Below, one piece after another: positions 53,645 through 64,000 of a DNA stretch of 64,000 bases. Position numbers and translations under genes: made by a program. Numbering within the stretch: the stretch's first letter is position 1; every line of letters begins with the position of its first letter. The stretch spans positions 1 to 64,000 of the forward strand of contig JAXCGZ010007638.1 in NCBI GenBank assembly GCA_037179515.1. The letters run 5' to 3'. The notes beneath the pieces are model-generated. The model saw only the letters and a list, made by a program, of their open reading frames with translations, did no database searches and was not told the DNA's origin. The DNA is from Halocaridina rubra (Eukaryota; Arthropoda; Malacostraca; Decapoda; Atyidae).

Positions 53645-55614
53645 AAGGGCCCTAAAACTGAACCCTGTGGAACTCCACTACTAACTCTTCTCCATTCAGA
53701 CACTGAGTGTCTTACTCTAACCCTCTGTTCCCTTCCTTCTAAGTAAGTTTTTATCCATTCCAAAACATTTCCACCTATTCTAGCCATTGCTTGCAGCTTC
53801 CTAATAAGTCTCCCATGTGGAACAGTGTCAAACGCTTTCTGGAAGTCTAGGAATATGCAATCTGCCCAGCCCTCTCTTTCCTGTAAGATTTGGCTTACCT
53901 CATCATAAAATTCTAATAAGTTTGTTACTGTTGATCTACCTTCTCTGAAGCCATGTTGCCTCACTGACAAAAAGTTGAAGGATTCCAAGTGAAGAGAGAT
54001 ATGTTTCCTTAGTAGTTTCTCCATAACTTTGCAAACTATGCTGGTCAAGGAAACTGGTCTATAGTTCAGAGCCGTATCCCTCCTTCCCTTTTTGAAGATA
54101 GGTATCACATTTGCTTGTTTCCAGCATCTTGGAATCTCCCCCGACTCCAGTGACTCCTTAAATATGATACTTAGTGCCACTGATATTGTGTTTGCGCATT
54201 TTTTAAGCACATGAGGGGATATGTCATCAGGACCTGTAGCTTTATGAACATCTAAATCCATCAGCGCTTTGCATACCTCTGTGGCTGTAAGGTTGATGTT
54301 CTCTAATACCGGCCCTTGAGCTTCTATCATTGCAATCTGAGGGGGTTGGGTATTTTCTACTGTAAATACTGACTGAAACTCCTTGTTCAATTCTTTGCAG
54401 ATCTCTTCATCCGTCTCAGTGATGCTTCCATCCGCTCTCTTTAGCCTTAAAACCTGTTCTTTTACCTTCAGTTTTCCTCTGATAAAGCTATGGAAAAGCT
54501 TGGGATTTTCTTTAGCCTTCCTGGTGATGTCCCTCTCATAGTCTCTCTCTGCCTCTCTCCTTTTACTTAGGTAGTCATTTCTTGCTCTTTTGTAGGTTTG
54601 CCAGGCATTTATGTTTTTTCCCCTCCTATACCTTTTCCAGCATTTGTCTCTCCACTCCTTAGCTCTTTTACACCCATTATCGAACCATTTCTCTCTGGCA
54701 TGAATTACACCTACTTTGGTGACAGGTATGCAGCAATCTACTATCTTCCCATATTTCTCACAAAAGATGTCATACATTTCTTGTACAGATTTGTTGTAAA
54801 ATAAGGTTTTCCAGTCAATAATTGCAAAAAGCTCATTCATTTTGATGTAATCTCCTTTCGGATAGTTCCTCCTCATGTCCTCAGTGCCTCTACTCTCAGG
54901 AAGAATATCTTCAATGATATACTCCATCAACAACACACAGTGGTCACTCTTTCCAACTGGTGGTTCATACTCAATTTTTTCAATATCCAACACATTATCT
55001 GTGAACACTAGATCAAGTAGTGATGGCTCATCCCCACCCCTGGCCCTTGTTGGTTCCATTACATGTTGGTGTAGGAAATTCCCTTGTACGCAATCTAGGA
55101 ATCTTGCCCCGAATGAGTCCTCACCACTGTGTGGGTCAAGATTTATCCAATCTATCTCTTTATGATTAAAGTCTCCAATAATCAAAATCCTACATTTTTT
55201 TTCCCGTGCCATGTTAACAACTGAGTTTATGACTTCAATAGTACCTATATGACTTTCCTCATAAACTTCAAGCCTATTTTGGTTCCTTGGTGGGTTGTAT
55301 ACAACAGTTATTATAATGCTCTCTGACCCAGTATTTATGCGAGCAACAAGAAATTCCTTGAACTCACTTTCTATAGCCAAGTTAATTTCTTCGACTTGAA
55401 TCCTTTCACTTATGAGCAGTGCTATCCCTCCACCAGTCCTCTCAGATCTTTCAACCCTTAGTATTCTGAAGCCCTTAGGAAAAACTGTGACACTGTTTAT
55501 GTCCTCACTCAACTTAGTCTCTGTAATTGCTACTATATCTGCCTTACTGTTGTGAATCCTATCTTTTAATTCTACTGCCTTACCAGCTAATCCATCAGCA
55601 TTTGTGTATAACAA
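53626..55614 (-). pseudogene. LINE endonuclease and first part of reverse transcriptase
   Basis: 662-codon frame from [12 protein letters not shown]. Endonuclease landmarks are all visible: YTNADGL near the start, AITETKL with the catalytic Glu, [29 protein letters not shown] and GKSDHCVLL. Then come RT motifs [31 protein letters not shown] and [10 protein letters not shown], where the single-base deletion ends the frame. Upstream codons remain open ([11 protein letters not shown]), so the true start is not in the window. Confidence 0.9.
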
Positions 55615-55643
55615 TCTTAATGAGGCCCCATCCCCTGATCTTC

Positions 55644-56107
<464 letters not shown>

Positions 56108-56479
56108 GCATACAAAATTTCCAATAGAAAATGTCAATGGTAGCAGCTGACTATTAAATACTAGTAATGACTTTACGAGTATATTGGTCATGCTGATGAA
56201 CCTGCAAACTGGTTTTGACAAGGGATGGTTTGAGGCATTATTTTAATGATAGTGAATCAAATACACAATAAAAGACTGATTCATTGCTTATACCCACTCA
56301 ATAGGATGCCCACTTACCCTAACCCTCATACCAAAGCATGATGCAGGGTCACTACAATCCCACCTTGCCCCACCACACTGCTCGTGTTACGTACATTTTC
56401 AATGGGCTAACTCATCTGCTGTGGAGACCAACTGCCATAGTTGGTTTGCTCTCACCATGTCCTCTTATGGCGAGTTACT

Positions 56480-59090
56480 CATTCCTCTCTGTCCATCTAA
56501 CTTATACTTTGTCTTTCTCTCGGCTTTACTCCATTTTAATTTGCTTCCATGAACTCTTTTCATAAGTCATTTCTCTTTCATTCTTGTCATATGGCCAAAC
56601 CACTTTAAAACTCTGGTTTAAATTATCAGACAGCTTTCTTCCAATACCTACACACTGCCTTACATCCACATTTTTCACTCTATTTTTTATTGACACGCTT
56701 ATTTTACTTCTCAGACACCTCATCTCCATTACATGGAATCTGTTCCATTCATCCTCTCTCACATTTTAAGTCTGTGCTCCATACAATGCAGTAGGTACAA
56801 TCACTCCATCATCACACATTTCATCCTTATTAGCATTAATTCAATTTCTTCACCACTTAGCTCACCTCCGCATCCATTTCACCAATATATGCAACACCGA
56901 ATACGGAAGTCTACTTCTCCAAGTATCTGACTATTCATTCTCACGTTCAGCAATCCTTCTCTTACACACTCTAATAAATCAAATATTCCAGTTTCTTTTT
57001 AGATTCAATTACAAATGCAATGTCATTATCAACTAACACCTGATTAATTACTCATAGCCTTCCATTCTCACTCATCAATCTAAAACCTCTGTCTAGCACT
57101 TTAATATTTACTTCCCTTACCACTCCATCACTATGCACATTAAACAACCATGGCAACATCATACAACCCTGGTGGAACTTTACATTTACTTTATATTAGT
57201 GACTCAGCATTCCCAATTCCACCCAAACTCTGCTACTCCCATGAAACTTTGACTGCTTTCAACACATTCTCATATTATATGCAAGAGTAAAATGACTCAC
57301 ATTGCCTAACAGTCAACTCTGTCATTTAATTCTCAAAGTCCACCAATGACCAAAATATGTCTCTTTATCTAAATATTTCCTGCACATCTGTCTTACAACA
57401 AAAACTATCCATGCATTCTCTTCCTCTCCCGAACAAAAACTGTTCATTATTAATCACGCTCTCACTTCATCTCCAAATTCTCTTAATATGCACTCACTTA
57501 TACATCCAACCAAGCACACTCAGCGTATAAATTCTTTTAAAACTACTACATTATTATTTATCCCATTTACCCTTATACTGCAGAATTACACATGACTTTC
57601 TCCAATCAATCATGATCCTTCCAATAAACGAGCTCACCATCCATTCCGCTATTACTATTCTACTTTCTGATATGCACTCTATACAGCACCCACCTAAGCC
57701 TGGTGGCTTACCAACTTCCATTACTTTCCATTACACTTTTATCTCCTCTCTTGTAACTGCCTTAGTATTTACCACTGCTCCAGTCACACCACTCTATCAT
57801 TTCCAAATTTTAACCATTCCTTATGATATTTACACCAGCAAAGCCTCATCTCCCTCTCTTTCAGCAACTACTGCTCATCTGTTCCTTTCACCTTTTACAC
57901 CTTACTAGTCTCACCTCTTTGCACTCTTTTCACTTCCTTAAAAAAAGTCTTTTTTTCTGTCAAAGTTCTCAGACAAAAATTTACAACATCACTCATTTGT
58001 TCTTTTTATTTTTCTGATCATGTTTTCCGATACCCCCCTCTCTTCATTCTATACTTTCTCACCGTCTCTTTGCAGCCATACCTCGTATACCTCTTTCTTG
58101 TGAACCATTGCTGTACCAACCTCCTCATTCCATCATTCACTATCTATTCTATTGCTTTCACCAACTCATCTCATAAACTACAAACTACTTCTACACACTT
58201 CAAAACTTTTTTAAAGCACCTCCATTCTTTTTCTACTCTCCTGCCACCCTCTCTTTCACTACATTCCACAGTTCTCAGACTTACATTGTACTCACATTAT
58301 TTTCTCTCTCACTCAGCTCACACACTTTCGGCAATTTTCTTCCTCCTTTTTGCCTCCTCTTCCTCCATCGTTTATCAACTCCCAATATTTCTTCTACCAT
58401 ATAATAATCAGATTATTACATCAATCTCTCCTTTTAAGACATTCACATCTGCAGTAGTCCCTCTAAACCACCACTAAATGATCCATTAACACCGTATTAA
58501 GTACTCCACCACCATCTACACTGACCCAAGAATATTTAAGCACCCCTTTCTTTTGAACACAGTGTTAGCAATTACCAATTCCATGTCAATCTGTCATTTT
58601 TTTTTTCAATTTCAGTTCCTTCCAGGCTTCATACTTTCCAATTACACCTACCCACCAATCAGCACTACGTTCAGATTAGTTCCAAATCTCTCAAAGCATT
58701 TATGTAATAAATTCAATACCTCTTGTTTTCTTCCTAACGTTTCTCTCTACCAGGACCAATAAACTCACAAATACCAACACCTCATATATAAATCTTCTTT
58801 TTTACCATGTTATCCTTAACACTTTCTTCAACTTAATCATACAGTTATGCATTACCTCACTAAACAATAATGAATCTCCTAATCTTCCTTGCCTCTTGCC
58901 TCTCTTTACTCTAAACATACTACTACCAAACTGCACTTTACTTTTCCAATTCAACTTTATATCACTTAATACGAGGACATCTATCTTTCTTCTCACAAAC
59001 AAACTACCGATGTCTTTAATTCTATTTTTACTTGTCAAGTCTCAACTGAACGTTATCATTAGAAAATTTCAAGTCTGTTAGGTAAAGAGT
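56480..59090 (-). mobile_element. Second non-LTR retrotransposon family (RTE-like), old and degenerate
   Basis: Minus-strand fossil in the sense orientation of the host gene. The order is endonuclease (59081-58400), RT (57900-57100) and C-terminal end (56762-56500). It differs from the CR1/L2-like family. The family is often annotated as 'craniofacial development protein 2-like' plus RT. No intact frame exceeds about 80 codons. Confidence 0.75.
56526..59038 (-). pseudogene. RTE-like endonuclease-reverse transcriptase fossil
   Basis: Endonuclease pieces: IGSLFVRRKIDVLVLSDIKL (catalytic Glu of ETKL replaced by Asp), GVLKYSWVSVDGGGVLNTVL in place of the family's 'KYTW...' segment. RT pieces: GKPPGLGG (family GKAPGPDG), WRKSCVILQYKGK (family W..A.IVPLYKGKGD), and VFVVRQMCRKYLDKE (family VFVVRQ.CEKYL). 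C-terminal: EMRCLRSKISVSIKNRVKNV, the family's 'MRCLRSICGVTR.DRVRN'. Many stops and frameshifts. Annotated from motif recognition only. Confidence 0.75.
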
Positions 59091-59911
59091 CCAAGCTTCT
59101 TCCCTGATTTGCACGTCATTCATCAAATTATTAATAAACAAATTAGCCTTATGGAAATTCAAAATTGTAAACAGTAACAAGTATACATGAATTTAGAATG
59201 AATCCTAGGTACTATTCAGTTTACAAAGCCTGTAGTCTGAGTACACTTAAAAATTCAAATACACAATGCTCAATCCCCTGGTTGAAGATATTCCACCAGG
59301 GCACAATTGTTTGCCTTGACTCTTTGCAAAAGAACAATACACAATATGGAGAGATTCTGAGTCCCCCTCAATTCACTCATTTTAATTGACTTTCTCTACA
59401 CAGAGGCGAATATGGAGGCTGCATTTTTGTCCACTCCAAGAGAAAGAAGGAAACTGCAGAGTTAGTGAGAAAGAGATAATGAACATGAGGGAAAGAATGC
59501 TTCATATCCATCGTACAACTATACATAATTCTAAAATAATTTTATACTGTTAGCAATAAAACCACAGCCATATGGAGATAAAGGAGTGGAACCTCAACTA
59601 AACAAAAAAGGGAGGCAACGAAGGATGTTCTTCATAAAGAAAAATATCACAAAAGTATAAAACTGTACATACGTATTTCTTATACTATGTAGAATACTAC
59701 AAATAAAGGAATAGTATAGTATTTCAGGTTAATATTCATTATAATACACTTATAATACTATAAATAATGGCATAATACTGTATAAAAAATGTGTTTTACA
59801 TCACGGACTCTCTTTTCAACCAAAGGCTAGGACGGTCACCTCCTTGTGAAGGACTTCATTTTGTCTGATGTAATCATTACCCTGAGTGCATGCCTTTGCT
59901 AACCTCAGACC

Positions 59912-59984
59912 GTGGCGGGGTGCGAACCCTCAACCTGATGCCTCAAAGTCGCGGATGCTACCACTTGAGCCACGGAGACTACGG
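59912..59984 (-). repeat. tRNA-like head of a SINE
   Basis: On the minus strand it reads TGGCTCAAGTGGTAGCAT (A box) and GGTTCGCACCCC (B box) with tRNA-like spacing. Acceptor stem pairing is not evident. The sequence to 59820 may be the SINE body. No other gene is seen in 59091-60560, which is intron of the collagen gene. Confidence 0.55.
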
Positions 59985-60560
59985 CATAATACTGCACCAG
60001 GACATTTATATTGTATATACCAGTATACAAGAAATTTTGGGCCACAACACTAAGATGAATATGTGCAGCTCTAATGATTTAAAATTAAGTCTTTCCATGA
60101 AAGTCCGAGCTATTCTGAAAATGACCATTAAGTTTTACAATAACTTAGCCAAAGCTGGGAGTTCATGTGCTCACATGAAGATGGTATAGCTTTTCATTTT
60201 TTAAATATCATTTTGCCTTTATCCATAGCAGTGATAAACAAAAAGAATTACTCGCTGTATTCTATGATTATTGATAGAGAAAATTAGAAGGAATAAAGGA
60301 TTAAAGAGTTGAGAATCTCCTTTGATCTGATAAATAAAAGCTATATATATTTTCCCTTTACCACACAACAACTTATGGAAGAGGTACGATGTACAGTATG
60401 AAAATGCCCTGTTTCCTCGATTCTCTTTTTCTATATGGCCACCCAGTTGGTTTCCACGGGACTTATATCATATTGAATGAAAAAAAAATTAAGTGTCAAT
60501 ATTAATTTAATCCCATAATACCTAAACAAAATAGAAAATAAAAACATTCATATACACTAC

Positions 60561-60676
60561 CACAGAGGATTATTGAGAACATCCTTTCCATCAAAACTGA
60601 AGATGCGAGGTTTGTGTGAGAAGTAAGCACCAGATCCTGAAAAAATCTCTCTCCATGTATTAAAAAGAACTTCTCC
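60561..60676 (-). CDS. COL15/18: Collagen XV/XVIII, endostatin middle exon
   Basis: 116-base exon. Acceptor TTTTCAG precedes GGAGAAG at 60676; donor GTAGTG starts at 60560. It reads GEVLFNTWREIFSGSGAYFS, then HKPRIFSFDGKDVLNNPL plus two bases of a Trp codon. It corresponds to the endostatin segment with LF..W..LFSG and RIFSFDGKDVL. It begins in phase 0 and leaves in phase 2, matching the flanking exons. Confidence 0.95.
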
Positions 60677-60926
60677 CTGAAAAGTAACAGAAGATATTAA
60701 AATTGAAGAGGACATTCTTAAGTTCTACACAATTGTCTTATTGTTTGTTCCAAATGAGTCTAATCAATTGGAGTGTGTTAGGCTTAATGTTTACTGACAA
60801 GATACTGCTTACACAGTTAGAAATGTTGAAGCCTTTACACGATAATCTGACTATAAACCAGCTTTGTGCCTCTACTATGATAACAGATATATATAAATAT
60901 TCCATGATTTGAGTGCAACTACTCAC

Positions 60927-61121
60927 CTTAATATTGACCACAGGTAAGTTTCTATCTTGATATCGGACAATGGAATCCAAATTTTGGACACGGCTAGTTA
61001 GAAATGCTCTGAAGGTGCCCTGCAATCCAGCTGCTCGTGCCTCCCTGAAGCAACGGAAATCAGCTCCTCTCACACCACGCATATCACCAGTGCTAGGCAG
61101 ATTTAAGGCTGCTAACCTCAA
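60927..61121 (-). CDS. COL15/18: Collagen XV/XVIII, first endostatin exon in the window
   Basis: 195-base, 65-codon exon in phase 0. Acceptor TTTACAG precedes TTGAGG; donor GTGAGT follows AAG. It reads [20 protein letters not shown], then [20 protein letters not shown] and [18 protein letters not shown]. This carries the first of the four endostatin cysteines (DFRCF) and the strongly conserved MRG.RGADF...QARA.GL.GTFRAFL block. Multiplexins are secreted basement-membrane collagens; the released endostatin domain binds heparan sulfate in mammals. The N-terminal zinc-binding histidines of mammalian endostatin would lie upstream of this exon. Trimerisation, collagen and thrombospondin-like domains lie beyond the window's right end. 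A Met at 61160 is intronic, not a start. Confidence 0.95.
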
Positions 61122-61585
61122 CTGTAAAGATACTAATTTTAATGAAATACCATATTTCAATGAACCCAGCAGGCTGGACTATAGGTCAGGAATCCCATTT
61201 CTTCTGACATGGGGATGTTATTATATATGCTTAAGCTCTTTAGCTTAAGTCTGTTTTAGGACTGAGTTTAAAAATGTTATGATGACAAAGTATCACCCTT
61301 TATTATCTCAGCCTATTAGAAGTTAATGATATGTAGCGATAAAAGTAAAGTACATTTAATGAGGCCTAAATATTGCCATAAATATAATAAAAGTAATATT
61401 CAAACATAATACTGGACAACTGGCCGGTTCCATTTTTATAATCAATGATACATATTTGTCATTAAAACTATGAATTGAAATAGCAGTAACTACCTCTACG
61501 CTTAGCAAATTCCAATCATCAACTATTCTTACATTAAAAAAGTACTTCCTTACATCCTGGAAAGAAGTTTTCTTACGAAGCTTCA

Positions 61586-63995
61586 AACTATGACCCCTAG
61601 TTAGAGTTAGTTAAAGTTGAAGATTGCAGTTTTAGGCCTCCTATCAGAGGCATCGCCCCTACTCTGGCAGGCATCAACCGGTGCGAGCCCCAACCCCCAC
61701 TGTGGCATCCAGCCACAGCAGTAACCTTCCCAGTAAACTGCTAAAACTCTCAGTCCTGAACGGGAACTGATCTGTTGGCCTTGCGAATGTGAGGCCAGCG
61801 CGTTACCACTATACTAGCCAGAAAGTTCTAGAGCCTGCCATACCAAAATATTGATCACTATCCACTCTGTCAAAACAATGAAGGAATTAAAACTGTTATC
61901 ATATCCCCCCACATTCTTCTAGCTTTGAATGATGGTGAGTCTAATTCCCTCAACCTCTCCTCATAACTTAGATTGCGTGTTTCTGGCAACAGTTTTATGG
62001 TACTTTTTCCAGCTTATTCATATGCTTTTTCAAGTGAAGATTCCAAACTAGGGCTGCATTTTCAAGCTTTGACCTCACATGAGTTACATGAATATTTTTG
62101 AACATTTCCTTGTCCATGCGTCTGCAGGCTATCCTTACATTTGCTGAGAAAGCATATGTTGTACTTACTATGCCATTTATATATATTTCCACACACAAAT
62201 CTGCTCTTATGTTTACTCCTAGATATCTCTCATTCTTCAGCTCTTGAAGTTCTGCACCTGCTATTAAGTATCCAAGTTGTGGGCCTTTTTGCACTAGTAC
62301 CCATTCTTATTATACCTTACATTCTGAAGTATTGAATTTCATTAGCCACTTTTCTAACCACTCATGCAGCCTCTTTAGGTCTTCAAGAAGTTCTCTGCTA
62401 CTGTTCTCATCTCTTACTTTTTTCACAACCTATGCATCATCTGCAAAAATTCAAGAATGAATCTACAGACTGGTAGATCATTTACATAAACAAGGAACCA
62501 AAGTGGCCCTAAAACTGTACCCTTTGAAACTCTACTACTAATCCTTCTCCATTCAGACACTGAGCATCTTACTTTAACACGCTGTTCCTTTCATTCTAAG
62601 TAAGTTTTCATCCATTCCAAGATATTTCCACCTATTCTTACCATTACTTGAAGCTTCTTAATAAGTCTCTAGTGTGGGAATGTATCAAATGCATTCTGAA
62701 AATCTAGGAACATACAATCTGCCCAGCCCTCTCTTTCCTGCAAGATCTGTCTTACCTCATAATTACTGTACTTTGTTACTATTGCTCTGCCTTCTCTGAA
62801 GCCATGTTATCTCACTGACAAAAAGTTGATGTACTCCAAGAGAAGAATTATGTGTTTTCTTAGTAGTTTCTCTATAACCTTGCATACTATGCTGGTCAAG
62901 GATACAGGACTATGGTTTAAAGCTATATCCCTCCTTCCCTTTTTGAAGATAGGTACCATGTTCACTTCTTTCCAGCATCTTGGCAACTCCTCAGATTACA
63001 GCGACTTTTTACATATGATGCATAACACCACTGATATAGGTTAAGCGGATTTCTTAAGTATGTAAGGAGATATGTCATCAGGACCTGTAGCTTTATGGGC
63101 ATCTACCTCCATCAACGGTTTGAAAATTTCTGAAGCTGAAAAGATGATGCTTTCTAATACCAGTCCATGATCTCTCATCTATGCAATCTGAGGGGAATAG
63201 GGTATTTTCTACTGTAAATGCTGATTAATACACCTTGTTCAATTCTTCGCAGATCTCTTCATCCATCTCAGTGATGCTTCCATCTACTCTCTAAAATCTC
63301 TTCTTTGACCTTTACATTTCCTCTGATAAATCTGTGGAAAAGATTGGGATTTTCCTTTAGCCTTCCTGCCAATATCTCTATTATAATATCTCTCGGCCTC
63401 TCTTTTTATACTTCACTTCTTGCTCTTTTGTAAGCTTGCCAAGCATTTATGTTTTTTCTCCTCCTATACCTATTCCAGCATTTGTCTCTCCACTGATTAG
63501 CTCTCTTACAATCATTATTGAACCATTTCTCTTAGGCACGAATAACTCCTATTTTGATGGAAGGTATGAAACACTCAACTATCTTCCCATTTTCCTCATA
63601 AAAGATTTCGTACATTTCTTATACAGATTTGTTGCTAAATAAGGTCCACCAGTCAATAACTGCTAAAATATAATTAATTTTGTTGTAATCTCCTTTCGGA
63701 TAGTTTCTCCTCGTGTCCTTCTCAGTGCCTCTACTTTCAGCCAGAACATCTTCAATGATATATTCCATCAACAACATACAGTGGTCACTTTTTCCAACTG
63801 ACGTTTTATACTCATTTTTCTCAATATCCAACACATAAGCTGTAAATCCTTGATCAAGCAGCAATGTCTCATCCCCACCCCTGGCCCTCGTTGTTTCAAG
63901 TACATGTTGGTATTGCTCCAAATGAATCCTCCCCAGCTGTGCGGGTCAAGATTTGTCCAATCTGTCTCTCTATGATTACAATCTCCTATAATCAA
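61586..63995 (-). pseudogene. LINE endonuclease/RT, copy 8
   Basis: Longest pieces: 63921-63619 (endonuclease end), 62294-61995 (post-RT region, LKNERYLGVNIRADLCVEIY) and 61586-61356 ([16 protein letters not shown]). Frames are broken between them. The divergence is much higher than among copies 1-3, 5 and 7, so it is an old insertion. Confidence 0.82.
61603..61823 (-). mobile_element. SINE inserted into LINE copy 8
   Basis: A 220-base insertion between CTAGTT and AGTTCTAGAG, which are contiguous (CTAGTTCTAGAG) in the other LINE copies, so AGTT is a likely target duplication. On the minus strand it starts CTGGCTAGTATAGTGGTAAC, a pol III A box, with a possible degenerate B box (GATCAGTTCCCG). 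It ends with AGTTAAAGTTGAAG-like tail sequence after a GC-rich body with GGCATC repeats. It resembles valine or glutamate tRNA-derived SINEs. Confidence 0.7.
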
Positions 63996-64000
63996 AATCC

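Larger units (their letters stand above)
52707..55643 (-). mobile_element. CR1/L2-like LINE, copy 7, longest copy, one frameshift
   Basis: The most complete copy. The 5' part reaches [10 protein letters not shown], near the start of the endonuclease, and is still open further upstream until it meets a TA/TG-rich microsatellite near 55644. The 3' tail at 52707 has a shortened first tail unit and abuts GTGTGTG. It belongs to the IVRAAYAF/NLSYDERL/KKTSLQD subfamily. It lies in the same orientation as the collagen gene whose intron contains it. Confidence 0.93.
61400..64000 (-). mobile_element. CR1/L2-like LINE, copy 8, old and degenerate
   Basis: Diverged relative of the main LINE family extending from about 61400 through the right end. 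All motifs are present in order but with many substitutions and frameshifts (for example GDCNH for GDFNH near 63985, [16 protein letters not shown] at about 63800). A SINE-like insertion splits it at 61603-61823. It lies in the upstream intron of the collagen gene, in the sense orientation. Confidence 0.88.

Noticed and set aside
56338..58762. Plus-strand open frames of 60-135 codons in 56300-58800
   Set aside because: They are antisense to the degenerate RTE-like element on the minus strand, and their composition is low complexity.
59912..59984. Functional tRNA gene
   Set aside because: A and B boxes are present, but a paired acceptor stem and a clean anticodon arm are not. A SINE head is the better call. 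The same holds for 39053-39108 and 291-345.

Overview
This is eukaryotic, AT-rich, repeat-dominated nuclear DNA, most likely from an arthropod and probably a decapod crustacean. That is an inference. It rests on the very many long (TA)n arrays, the mix of CR1/L2-like LINEs, Tigger/pogo, mariner, Ginger-like and Bel/Pao elements, and a multiplexin-type collagen gene with very long introns. No prokaryotic features, rRNA genes or CRISPR arrays were seen.

Host gene: on the minus strand I find three exons of a collagen XV/XVIII (multiplexin) gene that encode most of the C-terminal endostatin domain (61121-60927, 60676-60561, 34573-34270). All three have canonical splice sites, compatible phases and a natural stop codon. 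The last intron is about 26 kb and holds most of the transposons in the right half of the window. The sequence from 34269 leftwards is 3' UTR or downstream DNA and then intergenic repeats.

Layout: 1-700 holds a (GA)n array and a tRNA-like SINE relic. 711-7018 has three head-to-tail minus-strand copies of one CR1/L2-like LINE, joined at (GT)n tracts. 7104-15118 is a 2.5-2.7 kb unit present three times plus a partial fourth, each carrying a (TA)n array. 15119-20771 has Tigger-like pieces and three more LINE copies, one lying inside (TACA)n. 20778-22690 is a dead mariner-like element with a pogo-like element nested in it. 22691-34269 is mostly unique AT-rich DNA with microsatellites, a Tigger-like element at 28001-30106 and a 66-bp tandem repeat. 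34270-34573 is the terminal collagen exon. 34720-42456 has several Tigger-like elements with internal tandem repeats. 42457-48819 is a decayed Bel/Pao LTR retrotransposon. 49099-50359 is a Ginger-like element with 174-bp inverted repeats. 50444-51803 is a Tigger-type element with a 169-bp internal satellite. 52707-55643 is a LINE copy with one small frameshift. 55843-59090 has a SINE-like repeat and a second, older non-LTR element. 60561-61121 are collagen exons. 61400-64000 is an old LINE copy split by a SINE.

Three patterns stand out. First, the LINE copies repeatedly abut (CA)n or (TACA)n microsatellites, which suggests microsatellite-targeted insertion or seeding. Second, TA-target DNA transposons are bounded by long (TA)n arrays. 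Third, several Tigger-like elements have amplified internal blocks of about 170-250 bp, which looks like early satellite formation. All repeat-family names are my recognition from conserved motifs, and no database search was possible.
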